Of a DNA stretch of 64,000 nt, positions 25,415 through 36,985 are shown one piece after another; position 1 is the first letter of the stretch, and every line of letters starts with the position of its first letter. This stretch comes from Methylobacterium indicum (GTDB lineage Bacteria > Pseudomonadota > Alphaproteobacteria > Rhizobiales > Beijerinckiaceae). The translations under genes and the position numbers were made by a program. The notes below the pieces were generated by a model. The model was not told the DNA's origin. It made no database searches and saw only the letters and a list, made by a program, of their open reading frames with translations. The DNA lies in NCBI RefSeq assembly GCF_001043895.1, contig NZ_JTHF01000111.1, forward strand, positions 1-64,000. Reading direction: 5' to 3'.

Positions 25415-27127
25415 TTACTTCTTGTCGGCCTGGCGGGCCTTGAGGGCCGCGCCGAGGATGTCGCCGAGCGAGGCGCCCGAATCGGCGGAGCCGAACTGGG
25501 CGATCGCCTCCTTCTCCTCGGCCATTTCGAGGGCCTTGATGGAGAGCTGGACGCGGCGGGCCTTGCGGTCGAACTGCGTCACGCGGGCGTCGAGCTTCTC
25601 GCCGGCGGCGAAGCGCTCGGGGCGCTGGTCGTTGCGCTCGCGGGCGAGGTCGGCGCGGCGGATGAAGGCCTGGAGGTCGGAATCGACGATCTTGACCTCG
25701 ATGCCCGAATCCTTGACCTCGAGCACCTCGCAGGTGACGACCTGGTTCTTGCGGATGCCGTCACCGGCATCGGCGAAGGGGTCGCCGGCGAGCTGCTTGA
25801 TGCCGAGCGAGATGCGCTCCTTCTCGACATCGACGTCGAGAACCTGGGCGCGCACCACGTCGCCCTTCTTGAACTCGTCGATGACCTGCTCGCCCGGACG
25901 GTTCCAGTCGAGGTCCGAGAGGTGGACCATGCCGTCGACGTCGCCCTCGAGGCCGATGAACAGACCGAACTCGGTCTTGTTCTTGACCTCGCCCTCGACC
26001 TCGGTGCCGGCAGGGTGCTTCTCGGAGAAGGCCTCCCACGGGTTCTGCAGGGTCTGCTTGAGACCGAGCGAGATGCGGCGCTTGACCGGATCGACTTCCA
26101 GGATCTGGACCTCGACCTCCTGGGAGGTGGAGACGATCTTGCCCGGATGGACGTTCTTCTTGGTCCAGCTCATCTCCGAGACGTGGATCAGGCCCTCGAT
26201 CCCCGGCTCCAGCTCCACGAAGGCGCCGTAATCGGTGATGTTGGTCACGCGGCCCTTGAGCTTGGCGTCGACCGGGTAGCGGGCGGCGATGCCCTCCCAC
26301 GGATCGGCGAGCAGCTGCTTGATGCCGAGCGAGATGCGGTGCGTCTCGTGGTTGATCTTGATGATCTTGACCTTGACGGTCTGACCGATGTTGACCACCT
26401 CGGACGGGTGGTTGACGCGGCGCCACGCCATGTCGGTGACGTGCAGCAGGCCGTCGATGCCGCCGAGGTCGACGAACGCACCGTACTCGGTGATGTTCTT
26501 GACCACGCCGTCGATGACCTGACCCTCTTCGAGGTTGGCCACCAGCTCGGAGCGCTGCTCGGCCCGGCTCTCCTCGAGCACGGTGCGGCGCGACACCACG
26601 ATGTTGCCGCGGCGGCGGTCCATCTTGAGGATCTGGAACGGCTGCGGCGTGCCCATCAGCGGGGTGACGTCGCGGACCGGACGAATGTCGACCTGCGAGC
26701 GCGGCAGGAACGCCACGGCGCCGTCGAGGTCGACGGTGTAGCCGCCCTTGACCTGGTTGAAGATCGTGCCGCTGACGCGCTCGTTGTTCTCGAACGCCTT
26801 CTCGAGCTTGACCCAGCTCTCCTCGCGGCGCGCCTTGTCGCGCGAGATGACGGCTTCGCCGAGGGCGTTCTCGATGCGGTCGACGTAGACCTCGACCTCG
26901 TCGCCGACGCCGATCGGCTGGTCACGGCCGGGGCCCGTGAACTCCTTGAGGGCGACGCGGCCCTCGGTCTTCGCCCCGATGTCGATGACGGCGACGTCCT
27001 TCTCGATCGCCACCACGCGGCCCTTGACCACGGAACCTTCCGTGATCTCGTGCTCGCGGAACGACTCTTCCAGAAGGGCGGCGAAATCTTCGCGGCTCGA
27101 CGAGGCGCCTTGCAAACCTGCGGACAT
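25415..27127 (-). CDS. rpsA: 30S ribosomal protein S1
   Basis: 570 residues with six S1 RNA-binding repeats; repeats from about residue 195 onward carry the clear pattern G-x-V-x-x-I-x-x-YGAFVxL...GLxHxSxM. S1 brings mRNA to the 30S subunit. The first two repeats are divergent, as usual, and bind the ribosome. The ATG at 27127 follows AGGAGC. Codon choice is strongly biased (CTC, AAG, GAG), fitting high expression. Confidence 0.98.
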   Translation of the reverse strand: MSAGLQGASSSREDFAALLEESFREHEITEGSVVKGRVVAIEKDVAVIDIGAKTEGRVALKEFTGPGRDQPIGVGDEVEVYVDRIENALGEAVISRDKARREESWVKLEKAFENNERVSGTIFNQVKGGYTVDLDGAVAFLPRSQVDIRPVRDVTPLMGTPQPFQILKMDRRRGNIVVSRRTVLEESRAEQRSELVANLEEGQVIDGVVKNITEYGAFVDLGGIDGLLHVTDMAWRRVNHPSEVVNIGQTVKVKIIKINHETHRISLGIKQLLADPWEGIAARYPVDAKLKGRVTNITDYGAFVELEPGIEGLIHVSEMSWTKKNVHPGKIVSTSQEVEVQILEVDPVKRRISLGLKQTLQNPWEAFSEKHPAGTEVEGEVKNKTEFGLFIGLEGDVDGMVHLSDLDWNRPGEQVIDEFKKGDVVRAQVLDVDVEKERISLGIKQLAGDPFADAGDGIRKNQVVTCEVLEVKDSGIEVKIVDSDLQAFIRRADLARERNDQRPERFAAGEKLDARVTQFDRKARRVQLSIKALEMAEEKEAIAQFGSADSGASLGDILGAALKARQADKK

Positions 27128-27743
27128 CTATGCTCCTTTTCGCCCCGCTCTCTCCGAGGGGACGGCGCCGGCGGCTCGTATCGACGGGCCGCTTCCGCCC
27201 GCCGGAGTCCCAAAGCGGCCCCGCCTCGGGGCTTCTCCAGAACCGCCGCCCCCGAAACGGGAAGCGGGCCGGCGCGTGATCGACGGGCAGAAACGTGTGC
27301 TCCGAAGGTCCCGGCCGGGGCGCGGTGCGGACGGGCGAGGGCCCGGCACGCGGCATCCCGGCATGGGACGACCGGAGTTGCGGCCGATACACGAAAACGG
27401 AACTCGCGGCAAGGCGTTGCAGCGGCCCGGCGCGGCAACCTGACGGTGAACTGGCGGCTTGCCGACACGCGGGGGTCCGGGTTACCCATCCCTAGCCTTA
27501 AATCATTCTCATGTTCGGGCGTGGTGCGGGGCTCCGACGATCGGCTCGCGGGACGTGTCCCGGGGCGGCGACGTCCACGATGCATGAATGCACGCCGCAT
27601 GCACGGCGTGAGGGAGGAGAGCGGCGCCGTCCGGTCCGGGGGGCCGGGGCGCCGAGACCGCAATCGACGAGAGGGAGGTGGCGCCGCGACCGGAAGCGTG
27701 TCCGCGGGGCGCCGGAAGAGCCTCCCGAAGCCGGAGGGCGACG
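27128..27743. other. Divergent intergenic region of rpsA and the molybdenum hydroxylase
   Basis: 616 bases without a supportable gene. It should hold both promoters. AT-richer bases at 27480-27515 (CCTTAAATCATTCTCATG) are the only likely core-promoter patch, but no -35/-10 pair is clear. No terminator or repeat was recognised. Confidence 0.4.
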
Positions 27744-28223
27744 ATGATCAAGCTCAACGTGAACGGGGAGGAGCGCCGCTTCGACGGCGACCCCGAGATG
27801 CCGCTGCTGTGGTACCTGCGGGACGAGCTCGGCCTGACGGGCACCAAGTTCGGCTGCGGCGTCGCGGCCTGCGGCGCCTGCACCATCCATGTCGGCGGCA
27901 CCGCGATGCGGGCCTGCCAAACCCCGGTCTCGGCCGCCGACGGCCAGCCGGTGGTGACGATCGAGGGCCTGTCGCCGGACGGCAATCACCCGGTCCAGGC
28001 GGCCTGGCGCGAGCTGAACGTGGCGCAGTGCGGCTACTGCCAGACCGGGCAGATCATGCAGGCGGCGGCCCTCCTCAAGGAGACCCCGAAGCCGACCGAT
28101 GCCGACATCGACAACCAGATGAGCGGCAACCTGTGTCGCTGCGGCACCTATCCGCGCATCCGCGCCGCCATCAAGCAGGCGGCGGGGCTGACCCCGAAGG
28201 CCGGCCAGGGAGATCGCCTGTGA
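27744..28223 (+). CDS. Molybdenum hydroxylase small subunit, [2Fe-2S] (IorA/CoxS type)
   Basis: 159 residues. The N-terminal plant-ferredoxin-type cluster has Cys in [14 protein letters not shown] and MRAC. The C-terminal four-helix cluster has QCGYCQTGQ and [11 protein letters not shown]. It passes electrons from the molybdenum site of the large subunit. ATG 27744 follows GGAGGGCG. Its stop overlaps the GTG of the large subunit (GTGA). There is no FAD subunit, so this is the two-subunit type (isoquinoline oxidoreductase or periplasmic aldehyde oxidase-like) that uses an external acceptor such as a cytochrome. Confidence 0.93.
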   Translation: MIKLNVNGEERRFDGDPEMPLLWYLRDELGLTGTKFGCGVAACGACTIHVGGTAMRACQTPVSAADGQPVVTIEGLSPDGNHPVQAAWRELNVAQCGYCQTGQIMQAAALLKETPKPTDADIDNQMSGNLCRCGTYPRIRAAIKQAAGLTPKAGQGDRL

Positions 28224-30565
28224 TTCACGACCTCGCCTCCTTCCCCACCTCCGCCCCGGCCGACGAGCCGGAATCCATCGTCGCCAAGGTCTCGCCCGGC
28301 CAGCTCAGCCGCCGCGGCCTCATCGCCGGGGCCGGTGCCCTGGTGCTCGCCCTGTCGCTGAAGCCGCAAGGGGCCCTCGCCGCCGATCCGCCGAAATTCG
28401 GCGCCGACGGCATGCCGCATGGCTGGCGCGACGACCCGACCCTGTTCGTGGCGATCGCGCCCGACGGCACCGTGACGGTGACCTGCATCCGCTCGGAGAT
28501 GGGCCAGGGCGTGCGCACCTCGGTGGCCTTCGTGGTCGCCGACGAGCTCGATGCCGACTGGGCCAAGGTCAAGGTCGCCCAGGCGCATGGCGACGAGGAG
28601 CGCTTCGGCAACCAGGACACCGACGGCTCGCGCTCGCTCCGGCACTTCTTCATGCCGCTGCGCCGTGCCGGCGCCGCCGCCCGCGCCATGCTGGTCGCGG
28701 CCGCCGCCAAGCAGTGGAACGTCCCGGCCGCCGAGGTGACGACGGAGAACCACGCCCTCGTCCACGCCAAGTCCGGCCGCCGGATCGGCTTCGGCGAGGT
28801 CGCGCAGGCCGCGGCCTCCATGCCGGTGCCCGACCGCGCGACGGTGACGCTCAAGGACCCGTCGGCCTTCCGCTACATCGGCAAGGGCCGCGTCGGCCTC
28901 ATCGACAATGTCGGCATCACCACCGGCAAGGCGCAGTACGGCCTCGACACCCGCGTCGAGGGGATGCTCTACGCCGTGGTCGCCCGCCCGCCGGTCTTCG
29001 GCGGCAAGGTCAAGAGCTTCGACGAGGCCGCCGCCCTGAAGGTGCCGGGCGTCGTCAAGGTCGTGACCATCGATCCGCCGGCCCCGCCCTACGAGTTCAT
29101 GCCGACCGGCGGCGTCGCGGTCATCGCCCGCAACACCTGGGCGGCGATCAAGGGCCGCGAGGCCTTGAACGCCTCCTTCGAGGACGGGCCGAACGCGAGT
29201 TACGACTCCGACGCCTACCGGGCCACCCTGGAACAGGCCGTGCGTAAGCCCGGCAAGGTGGTGCGCCAGGAAGGCGACGTCGACGCGGCAATGAAGAAGG
29301 CGGCCAAGCGCCTTGAGGCCGAGTACTACATCCCCCACCTCGTCCAGGCCCCGATGGAGCCGCCGGCCGCGACCGTCAGGATCGCCAAGGACGGCACGAT
29401 CGAGGCGTGGGGCTGCGTGCAGTCGCCCCAGGCCGCCCGCGACCGGATCGCCAAGCGCCTCGGCGTCGACCCGAAGACCGTCACGGTGAACGTGACGCTG
29501 CTCGGCGGCGGCTTCGGCCGCAAGTCGAAGCCCGACTACTTCGTCGAGGCGGCGCTCTGCTCGAAGGCGATGGACGGCGCCCCGGTCAAGATGACCTGGA
29601 CCCGCGAGGACGACCTCCACAACGGCTACTACCACACGGTCTCGGTGGAGCGGCTGGAGGCCGGCCTCGACGACAAGGGTATGCCGATCGCCTGGCTGCA
29701 CCGCAGCGCGGCCCCGACCATCGGCTCGACCTTCGTGGCCGGCGCCAACGAGCAGATCCCGATCGAGCTCGGGATGGGCCTCGTCAACGTGCCGTTCGCC
29801 ATCCCCAACATGCGGATGGAGAACCCGCCGGCCGACGCCCATGTCCGCATCGGCTGGTTCCGCTCGGTGTCGAACATCCCGCGGGCCTTCGCGGTGCAGT
29901 CCTTCATCAACGAGCTGGCCCAGATGGCCGGCCGCGACCCGAAGGACTACCTCCTCGACGTGATCGGCCCGGCCCGGATCATCGATCCGGTCAAGATCGG
30001 CGATGCCTGGAACTACGGCGAGGATCCCTCGCGCTATCCCATCGATACCGGGCGCCTGCGCAACGTGATCGAGGCGGTGGCCAAGGGCGCCGGCTGGGGC
30101 CGCAAGGTGGACAAGGGCCGCGGGCTGGGCATCGCGGCGCATTACAGCTTCGTGACCTACACGGCGGCCGTGGCGGAGGTCTCGGTCGGGCCGAAGGGCG
30201 AGGTCACCGTCGAACGGGTCGACATCGCCATCGACAGCGGCCAGCAGGTCAACCCGGAGCGGGTGCGCTCGCAGCTCGAGGGCGCGGTGGTGATGGGCAT
30301 GGGCCTCGCGCTCACCGCTCAGATCACCTTCAAGAACGGCCGCGCCGTCCAGGACAACTACGACACCTACGAGCTGACCCGGATCAACGAGGCGCCCAAG
30401 ATCATCAACGTGCACCTCGTGCAGGGCGGGTCCTGGGACAAGCCGCTCGGCGGCGTCGGCGAGCCCGGCGTGCCGCCGGTGGCGCCGGCCATCGCCAACG
30501 CGATCTTCGCGGCGACCGGCCGGCGCATCCGCCAGCTGCCGATGCGCGACAAGCTGAGCGCGTGA
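28220..30565 (+). CDS. Molybdenum hydroxylase large subunit (IorB type), Tat-exported
   Basis: 781 residues. A twin-arginine signal, [16 protein letters not shown] (about residues 30-47), shows export to the periplasm together with the cofactor-free-signal small subunit. Domains of the aldehyde-oxidase/xanthine-dehydrogenase molybdopterin fold follow: [33 protein letters not shown], and the catalytic Glu near the end in GVGEPGVPP. It hydroxylates a substrate such as an aldehyde or N-heterocycle; substrate not predictable. A hairpin terminator follows. No maturation factor (CoxI/XdhC type) is encoded nearby. Confidence 0.92.
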   Translation: MIHDLASFPTSAPADEPESIVAKVSPGQLSRRGLIAGAGALVLALSLKPQGALAADPPKFGADGMPHGWRDDPTLFVAIAPDGTVTVTCIRSEMGQGVRTSVAFVVADELDADWAKVKVAQAHGDEERFGNQDTDGSRSLRHFFMPLRRAGAAARAMLVAAAAKQWNVPAAEVTTENHALVHAKSGRRIGFGEVAQAAASMPVPDRATVTLKDPSAFRYIGKGRVGLIDNVGITTGKAQYGLDTRVEGMLYAVVARPPVFGGKVKSFDEAAALKVPGVVKVVTIDPPAPPYEFMPTGGVAVIARNTWAAIKGREALNASFEDGPNASYDSDAYRATLEQAVRKPGKVVRQEGDVDAAMKKAAKRLEAEYYIPHLVQAPMEPPAATVRIAKDGTIEAWGCVQSPQAARDRIAKRLGVDPKTVTVNVTLLGGGFGRKSKPDYFVEAALCSKAMDGAPVKMTWTREDDLHNGYYHTVSVERLEAGLDDKGMPIAWLHRSAAPTIGSTFVAGANEQIPIELGMGLVNVPFAIPNMRMENPPADAHVRIGWFRSVSNIPRAFAVQSFINELAQMAGRDPKDYLLDVIGPARIIDPVKIGDAWNYGEDPSRYPIDTGRLRNVIEAVAKGAGWGRKVDKGRGLGIAAHYSFVTYTAAVAEVSVGPKGEVTVERVDIAIDSGQQVNPERVRSQLEGAVVMGMGLALTAQITFKNGRAVQDNYDTYELTRINEAPKIINVHLVQGGSWDKPLGGVGEPGVPPVAPAIANAIFAATGRRIRQLPMRDKLSA

Positions 30566-30612
30566 GCCAAGATCCCGCGGGGCGTTCGGCCCCGCGGATC
30601 TCGACGAGACGA

Positions 30613-30648
30613 GGGGCCGCCTCCCGCCGGGGGGCGGCCCTTTTTTTC
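30613..30648 (+). terminator. Rho-independent terminator after the molybdenum hydroxylase
   Basis: Stem GGGCCGCC / GGGCGGCCC with loop TCCCGCCGG-type bases, followed by seven Ts (30641-30647). About 50 bases after the stop codon. Confidence 0.9.
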
Positions 30649-30762
30649 TGAGCCGTCTCTTACTTTCGCCGGAACCCCCGCGCCCGGGCCGGTGTTCGCG
30701 GACCGGAGCCCTTCGCGCCAAGGTTCGGGAACGGGCGCGATTCAACGACAGGGAGAGACGCC

Positions 30763-31167
30763 ATGAAGCTCATCCTCGCCGCCGGCCTCATCGCCGGTCT
30801 CGCCGGTCCGGCCTTCGCCGGCGCCTGCGGCACCGAGATCTCCTCCCTGGAGCCGCGCCTCGACGCGAAGGGCCGCGAGACCATCGCGGCCTCGAGCGGG
30901 GGCAAGGAGGTGGCGTCGCGCCGCGAGGCGCAGGCCGAGGCGGCGACCGAGAAGGGCACCAGCCCCTCCGCGCTCCCGAAGGGCCCCGCCCCGGGCTCGG
31001 CCGAGACGCAGGCCACCGCCGAGGTCGCCAAGGCGAGCGGCGGCGGCACCGGCGTGATGGAGGCCCGCGCCAGCCTCAACCGCGCCCGCGAGCTCGACAA
31101 GAAGGGCGACGAGGCCGGTTGCATGAAGGCGGTGTCGGACGCCAAGGAGCAGATGGACAAGTCGTGA
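30763..31167 (+). CDS. Small secreted hypothetical protein
   Basis: 134 residues. A Sec signal peptide (LILAAGLIAGLAGPAFAGA, cleavage about residue 19-20) is followed by a charged, Ala/Glu-rich mature part with two Cys (ACGTE and AGCMKA), probably one disulfide. The C-terminal helix MEARASLNRARELDKKGDE followed by AGCMKAVSDAKEQ resembles helical repeats of periplasmic proteins. Ribosome site AGGGAGAG precedes the ATG. No known domain; function unknown. Confidence 0.8.
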   Translation: MKLILAAGLIAGLAGPAFAGACGTEISSLEPRLDAKGRETIAASSGGKEVASRREAQAEAATEKGTSPSALPKGPAPGSAETQATAEVAKASGGGTGVMEARASLNRARELDKKGDEAGCMKAVSDAKEQMDKS

Positions 31168-31322
31168 CCTGGGGCCTGCTTTCATCCCTCTCGTGAGGTG
31201 AGGCAGCGCACATCGCGGGACGCGGCCGCAGGGTCCGCCCCTGGTCTGCTGCGCTGCACCACCCACATCCCACCCGCATCGCCCGGCCCTTGAAGCCGGG
31301 CTCGATCCGGAGATTTCCTTCC

Positions 31323-32405
31323 GTGCCTTCCCTGTTCGACCCGATCCAGCTCGGTGCCATCCAGGCGCCGAACCGCATCCTGATGGCGCCGCTGACCCGC
31401 GGCCGCGCCTCGCGGACCCACGTCCCGACCCCGATCATGGCGAAGTATTACCGTCAGCGCGCCGGCGCCGGCCTGATCATCAGCGAGGCCACCGGCATCT
31501 CGCAGGAAGGCACCGGCTGGCCCTTCGCCCCGGGCCTGTGGTCGCCTGAGCAGGTCGAGGCCTGGAAGCCGGTGGTGGCCGCGGTTCACGAGGCCGGCGG
31601 GCGCATCGTCGCCCAGCTCTGGCACATGGGCCGGGTGGTCCATCCCGACTTCCTCGGCGGGCAGGCGCCGGTCTCGGCCTCCGCCACCACGGCGCCCGAC
31701 CAGGCCCACACCTACGAGGGCAAGAAGCCCTATGCCGAGGCGCGGCCCCTGCGCGAGGACGAGATCCCGCGGCTGCTCGCCGACTACGCCAAGGCCGCCC
31801 GCAACGCGATCGAGGCCGGGTTCGACGGGGTGCAGATCCACGCCGCGAACGGCTACCTGATCGACCAGTTCCTGCGTTCGGGCACCAACCTGCGCCAGGA
31901 CCGCTACGGCGGCTCGGTCGAGAACCGCATCCGGCTGCTGTCCGAGGTCGCCCGCACCGTCGCCGATACGGTCGGGGCCGACCGCACCGGCGTGCGCCTG
32001 TCGCCGAACGAGCCGATCCAGGGTGTCGACGATCCCGATCCCGAGACCCTGTTCCCGGCCGCCGCCGCCGCGCTCTCGCATATCGGCGTCGCCTTCCTGG
32101 AGCTGCGCGAGCCGGGCCCGAACGGCACCTTCGGCAAGGCCGCCCGCCCGGCCGTGGCGCCCGCGATCAAGGCCGCCTTCCGGGGCCCGCTGGTGCTGAA
32201 CTCCGACTATGACGGCCCGAAGGGTCAGGCCGCCCTCGACGAGGGCCGTGCCGACGCGATCGCCTTCGGCCGCACCTTCATCGCCAACCCGGACCTGCCG
32301 GAGCGGATCGCCAAGGGCGCGCCCCTGAACAAGGACAACTACAAGACCTGGTACAGCCAGGGCCCCGAGGGCTACATCGACTATCCGACCCTCGACGCCG
32401 CCTGA
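31323..32405 (+). CDS. Alkene reductase, old yellow enzyme family (NemA-like)
   Basis: 360 residues, full-length FMN-dependent TIM barrel. Motifs: NRILMAPLTRGRA, AQLWHMGR, VQIHAANGYLIDQFLRSGTN, the anchoring RYGGSVENR, and IAFGRTFIANPDL. His and Asn of HAANGYL bind substrate. It reduces activated C=C bonds, N-ethylmaleimide or nitro compounds with NADPH. Start GTG 31323; no in-frame ATG lies closer to the conserved SLFDPIQLG. Its stop codon lies in the first unit of a 30-base tandem repeat. Confidence 0.95.
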   Translation: MPSLFDPIQLGAIQAPNRILMAPLTRGRASRTHVPTPIMAKYYRQRAGAGLIISEATGISQEGTGWPFAPGLWSPEQVEAWKPVVAAVHEAGGRIVAQLWHMGRVVHPDFLGGQAPVSASATTAPDQAHTYEGKKPYAEARPLREDEIPRLLADYAKAARNAIEAGFDGVQIHAANGYLIDQFLRSGTNLRQDRYGGSVENRIRLLSEVARTVADTVGADRTGVRLSPNEPIQGVDDPDPETLFPAAAAALSHIGVAFLELREPGPNGTFGKAARPAVAPAIKAAFRGPLVLNSDYDGPKGQAALDEGRADAIAFGRTFIANPDLPERIAKGAPLNKDNYKTWYSQGPEGYIDYPTLDAA

Positions 32406-32500
32406 CGGCCTTCCCTCCACGCTCGCCGCCGCCCTGACGGCGGCGTGCCTTCGATCGCCGCCTGACACGGCGGCTTGCCCTGGATCGCCGCCTGACGGCG
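32396..32500 (+). repeat. Four tandem ~30-base hairpin units, the first spanning a stop codon
   Basis: CGCCGCCTGACGG or close variants begin at 32396, 32427, 32456 and 32486, spaced 31, 29 and 30 bases. The TGA in the first unit is the stop codon of the alkene reductase. Units 2-4 fold as GCCGCC...GGCGGC hairpins. They may act as a transcript end or mRNA stabiliser. Confidence 0.75.
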
Positions 32501-32671
32501 GCCTGCCCGGATCATGGCGCGCACGAGGCCCGGCCGCGTGCACCGCACCATGATCCGGCTTGACGCGCGGTCCCGCGTTTGCGACGCCGCTCGGCGCCTG
32601 CCCACCACCGGGCAGGCGCCGTCCGCCGGATCGGACGGGCGGCATCATCGCGGCACGCGGAGTCGATGCGC

Positions 32672-32920
32672 ATGAGCAACCCGGGCAACACTCCCGCCAG
32701 CTCCCAGGAGCCCAAGCAGCTCCTCCACCTCGTGTTCGGGGGCGAGCTGACCGACCTCGACAGCGTCACCTTCCGCGACCTCTCGAAGCTCGACGTGGTC
32801 GGCATCTTCCCCGACTATGCCAGCGCCGCCATGGCCTGGAAGGCCAAGGCCCAGCAGACGGTCGACAGCGCGCAGACGCGCTACTTCATCGTGCATCTGC
32901 ACAAGCTTCTGCAGCCCTGA
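32672..32920 (+). CDS. DUF4170 family protein
   Basis: 82 residues. The conserved core reads LLHLVFGGELTDLDSVTF, LDVVGIFPDYASAAMAWKAK and AQTRYFIVHLHKLL, which defines this small alphaproteobacterial family of unknown function, cytoplasmic and without membrane segments. ATG 32672 was preferred because GGAG lies nine bases upstream; ATG 32666 is only four bases from it. It precedes prs with a 281-base gap, which contains a 17-base direct repeat. Confidence 0.88.
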   Translation: MSNPGNTPASSQEPKQLLHLVFGGELTDLDSVTFRDLSKLDVVGIFPDYASAAMAWKAKAQQTVDSAQTRYFIVHLHKLLQP

Positions 32921-32956
32921 AGCGAATTTCCGCCGCCAGGCATGACGTCCCCGCGC

Positions 32957-32993
32957 ATGTGAAACGCGGGGACTTGTGAAACGCGGGGACTTG
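32957..32993. repeat. Short tandem repeat
   Basis: GTGAAACGCGGGGACTT occurs twice back to back, with CGCAT-type bases on both sides. It lies in the leader region of prs. No function is evident. Confidence 0.6.
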
Positions 32994-33201
32994 CGCATTC
33001 CGGCGCACATGAAAGCATTGTGACGATATCCCGGCGCTGGTAAGAGCCTCGCCCGTCACACATGAGAGCATCGCCGCGCGAGGGGCCCGCAATCGCGCGC
33101 CGCGCGATGCGATCCCCTCCCCTCGCCCCGGCGCGCGCGGTTCCCCAAGGGCACCGTGCGGCAGCGCCGGGGCTCTCGGCGCGGGCCACGATGGAAGCAC
33201 G

Positions 33202-34146
<945 letters not shown>

Positions 34147-34157
34147 TCGCGCCGCGA

Positions 34158-34183
34158 CGCCCGCCGGCTTCGTCCGGCGGGCG
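34158..34183 (+). terminator. GC hairpin after prs
   Basis: Perfect ten-base stem CGCCCGCCGG / CCGGCGGGCG with loop CTTCGT, eleven bases past the prs stop. No T run follows, so it may be a rho-assisted end. Confidence 0.6.
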
Positions 34184-34242
34184 CAAGATGATCCGGACCC
34201 GAAAGCCGGTCCGAATGCCCGCACGTCCCCCGCGAAACCGGT

Positions 34243-34271
34243 TTGCACCGGGCCGGCGACGCGCCTATATA
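34243..34271 (+). promoter_or_regulatory. Sigma-70-type promoter for trcR
   Basis: TTGCAC (34243-34248), a 17-base spacer, then TATATA (34266-34271). This near-consensus pair is unusual in such GC-rich DNA. It lies about 180 bases before the trcR ATG, implying a long leader. Confidence 0.65.
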
Positions 34272-34449
34272 TCGGACGATTCCCTCACAGCGTGAGACAG
34301 GCCGTCCCGATCATCCCGGGACGCCGGCGGGGCCGAAAGGCTCCGCCCCGGGCGCCCTGTCGCCGCCGAGGGGCCCGTGTCGCAACGCCGCCTCCCGAGG
34401 GAGCGGCCGCCGCGCTTCCGCCGGGCGGGAGCGCCCCGAGGAGGTGTGT

Positions 34450-35166
34450 ATGTCCCAGGGTCCGTTGATGCCGAAGGCGACGGCCGTCTGGCTCGTCGAG
34501 AACACGTCGCTGTCCTTCGATCAGATCGCCGATTTCTGCAAGCTCCACCCCCTCGAGGTGAAGGGCATCGCCGACGGCGAGGTGGCGGCCGGCATCAAGG
34601 GCCTCGACCCGGTCTCGACCGGCCAGCTCACCCGCGAGGAGATCGAGCGGGCGCAGACCAACCCGAACCACCGCATGAAGGTGGCGGTGTCCAAGGTGAA
34701 GCTGCCCGAGGTGAAGCGCACCAAGGGCCCGCGCTACACCCCGCTGTCGCGGCGCCAGGACCGGCCGAACGCCATCCTGTGGCTGCTGCGCAACCACCCG
34801 GAGCTGAAGGACGCGCAGGTGATGCGCCTCGTCGGCACCACCAAGTCGACGATCCAGCAGATCCGCGAGCGCACCCACTGGAATTCCGGCTCGCTGCAGC
34901 CGATGGATCCGGTGACCCTCGGCCTGTGCTCGCAGATCGACCTCGACTTCGAGGTGCAGCGCTCCGCCAAGGACCGTCCGCTGGTCGATCCCGCCGAGGG
35001 CGGCGCCACCCTGATGCCGCCCGAGCTGTCGGTCCTGCCCGAGCCCGAGGATCACGACGAGCGTCGCCCCGGCCGCGGCGACGAACGCCTCGACGCCGAT
35101 TCGGTCTTCGCCCGCCTCAAGCCGATGCGCAAGGGCGAGCAGGACGAGGACGACGACGAGTATTGA
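34450..35166 (+). CDS. trcR: Cell-cycle transcriptional regulator TrcR (DUF1013)
   Basis: 238 residues. The DUF1013 family is confined largely to alphaproteobacteria. N-terminal segment MPKATAVWLVENTSLSFDQI then ADFCKLHPLEVKGIADGEV contains a predicted helix-turn-helix; a second HTH-like stretch NAILWLLRNHPELKDAQVM then RLVGTTKSTIQQIRERTHW follows at about 100-145. The C-terminus is acidic and ends DEDDDEY. The strong conservation and promoter fit an essential regulator. ATG 34450 follows GAGGAGGTGTGT. Convergent with xseA. Confidence 0.92.
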   Translation: MSQGPLMPKATAVWLVENTSLSFDQIADFCKLHPLEVKGIADGEVAAGIKGLDPVSTGQLTREEIERAQTNPNHRMKVAVSKVKLPEVKRTKGPRYTPLSRRQDRPNAILWLLRNHPELKDAQVMRLVGTTKSTIQQIRERTHWNSGSLQPMDPVTLGLCSQIDLDFEVQRSAKDRPLVDPAEGGATLMPPELSVLPEPEDHDERRPGRGDERLDADSVFARLKPMRKGEQDEDDDEY

Positions 35167-35205
35167 GCCGCGGACCGGCAGCCTGTCGAGGTGCCCGCTC
35201 GTGAC

Positions 35206-35229
35206 CCCTCCCCCGCAGAGGGGGGAGGG
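35206..35229. terminator. Bidirectional hairpin between trcR and xseA
   Basis: Stem CCCTCCCCC / GGGGGAGGG between two convergent genes. It resembles one arm of the composite repeat found elsewhere in the window, but is shorter and has a different loop. Confidence 0.6.
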
Positions 35230-35255
35230 TTCGGGTATGAGCCTTGGGGCGCCGG

Positions 35256-36830
35256 TCAGCTCTCGAACAGCGACCCCTGCACGGCGCCCTCCACGGGCGC
35301 CTTTTTCGTCTCCGCCGCCGGCTCCTTGCGCTTGGCCGCCCGACGCGGCGCCGGGCGCGCCGGCAACGGCGGCGTCTCCGGCGGCGTCTCGGGAGCTGCC
35401 GCTCCCTCCACCGCAGCCGCCACCCGACCGTCGGCGAACTCCACCGTGAGGCGGCCGGCCGCCCGCGCGGCTTTTGCCGAGCCGACCGGCGTGCCGGCGG
35501 GACCGAGCACCAGCGCGTAGCCGCGGGCCAGCACCGAGCGGTAGTTGAGGCTGGAAAACAGGGCGGTCGCCCGCGACAGGCGCCCGGCGAGGCGCTCCAG
35601 CCCCTGCCCCGGCGCCCGGTCGAGCCGGCGCGACAGCCCGTTCAGCCGCTCGCCCTGCACCGCCAGCACGCGCTCCAGGGCGTGGCGCGGGCGGTGATCG
35701 ATCGCCGCCAGCCGCTCGCGGGCCCGCGCCAGCCGCAGGGAGGGCGGGTTGCGGGCGAGCCCCTGGAGCGCCCGGTTGAGGCGGCCTTGCGCGTCGCGCG
35801 CATTGGCGGCGAGCGCGGGCGCCAGGCGGGCCTCCGCGAGGTCGAGGCGCTGGCGCTTCTGGGCCAGCAGCGCCTCCGGGCCCGGCAGGGCCCGGGCGAG
35901 GCCGCGCAACTCGCCCCGGCGCTGGTCGACGAGGCGCGACAGGGCGCCGGCATGGCGCCGGCTCAGGGAATCGAGATCGGCGAGCAGGTCGTGCAGCACC
36001 GGCACCGCCATCTCGGCGGCCCCGGTCGGGGTCGGGGCGCGCCGGTCGGCGGCGTGGTCGATCAGCGTGACGTCGGTCTCGTGCCCGACGGCGGAGATCA
36101 GCGGGATCGTGCTGGCGGCGGCGGCCCGCACCACGATCTCCTCGTTGAAGCACCACAGGTCCTCGATCGAGCCGCCGCCGCGGGCGACGATCAGGACGTC
36201 CGGCCGCGGGATCGCGCCGCCGGGTTCGAGCGCGTTGAAGCCGTGGATCGCCGCCGCGATCTCCTCCGCGGCGCCCTCTCCCTGCACCCGCACCGGCCAG
36301 ACCAGGACGGGGCGCGGGAACCGGTCGGCCAGCCGATGCAGGATGTCGCGGATCACCGCGCCGGTCGGCGAGGTGACGACGCCGACGACCGTGGGCAGGT
36401 ACGGCACCGGCCGCTTGCGGGCGGCGTCGAACAGCCCTTCGGCGGCCAGCAGCCGGCGGCGCTCCTCCAGGAGCGCCATCCAGGCCCCGGCCCCGGCGGG
36501 CTCCAGCGAATCGACCACGATCTGGTAGGCGGACTTGCCCGGATAGGTCGTGATCCGCCCGGTGACCACGACCTCCAGGCCCTCCTTGGGCTTGTGACGC
36601 AGCCGCAGCATCGTGCCCTTCCAGATCACGGCATCGATCTTGGCGCCGCCGTCCTTGAGGCTGAAATAGGCGTGGCCGGAGCCGTGCGGGCCGCGATAGC
36701 CCGAGATCTCGCCCTTGAGGCGCACATGCCCGAACGCATCCTCGAGGGTGCGCTTGAGGGCGGTCGCCAGTTCGGTGACCGACCATTCGGGCACGTTGGC
36801 GATCGGGGCGGAGAAGGCGGAGGCGGACAT
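35256..36830 (-). CDS. xseA: Exodeoxyribonuclease VII large subunit
   Basis: 524 residues. The N-terminal OB-fold (about 10-110: [20 protein letters not shown]) binds single-stranded DNA. The catalytic domain carries [18 protein letters not shown], the [15 protein letters not shown] motif and [21 protein letters not shown] long Arg/Leu-rich coiled segment (about 290-430) follows, then a Lys/Ala-rich tail of about 80 residues. The small subunit XseB is not encoded nearby. It degrades single-stranded DNA during repair. ATG 36830. Confidence 0.96.
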   Translation of the reverse strand: MSASAFSAPIANVPEWSVTELATALKRTLEDAFGHVRLKGEISGYRGPHGSGHAYFSLKDGGAKIDAVIWKGTMLRLRHKPKEGLEVVVTGRITTYPGKSAYQIVVDSLEPAGAGAWMALLEERRRLLAAEGLFDAARKRPVPYLPTVVGVVTSPTGAVIRDILHRLADRFPRPVLVWPVRVQGEGAAEEIAAAIHGFNALEPGGAIPRPDVLIVARGGGSIEDLWCFNEEIVVRAAAASTIPLISAVGHETDVTLIDHAADRRAPTPTGAAEMAVPVLHDLLADLDSLSRRHAGALSRLVDQRRGELRGLARALPGPEALLAQKRQRLDLAEARLAPALAANARDAQGRLNRALQGLARNPPSLRLARARERLAAIDHRPRHALERVLAVQGERLNGLSRRLDRAPGQGLERLAGRLSRATALFSSLNYRSVLARGYALVLGPAGTPVGSAKAARAAGRLTVEFADGRVAAAVEGAAAPETPPETPPLPARPAPRRAAKRKEPAAETKKAPVEGAVQGSLFES

Positions 36831-36985
36831 CGGGCGGGACGCTAGCGGCTTGGCCCGAGTCGCGGAAGGCCGCCCCGCCGCTTGCGGCCGTCCAGTGTCC
36901 CCCGCGCATCAGTCCCGGTTGCCGCGCCGCGCCCGCACCCCTAAACGTCTCGTGCTAAGACTGACCTTCCGTTCCGGGACCGGCG

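Noticed and set aside
25922..27743. Open frame on the plus strand running through rpsA into the molybdenum hydroxylase
   Set aside because: It is antisense to rpsA; the hydroxylase large subunit has its own GTG start coupled to the small subunit.
32396..32500. 30-base repeats considered as a CRISPR remnant
   Set aside because: The repeats are directly contiguous without unique spacers, and the first contains a stop codon.
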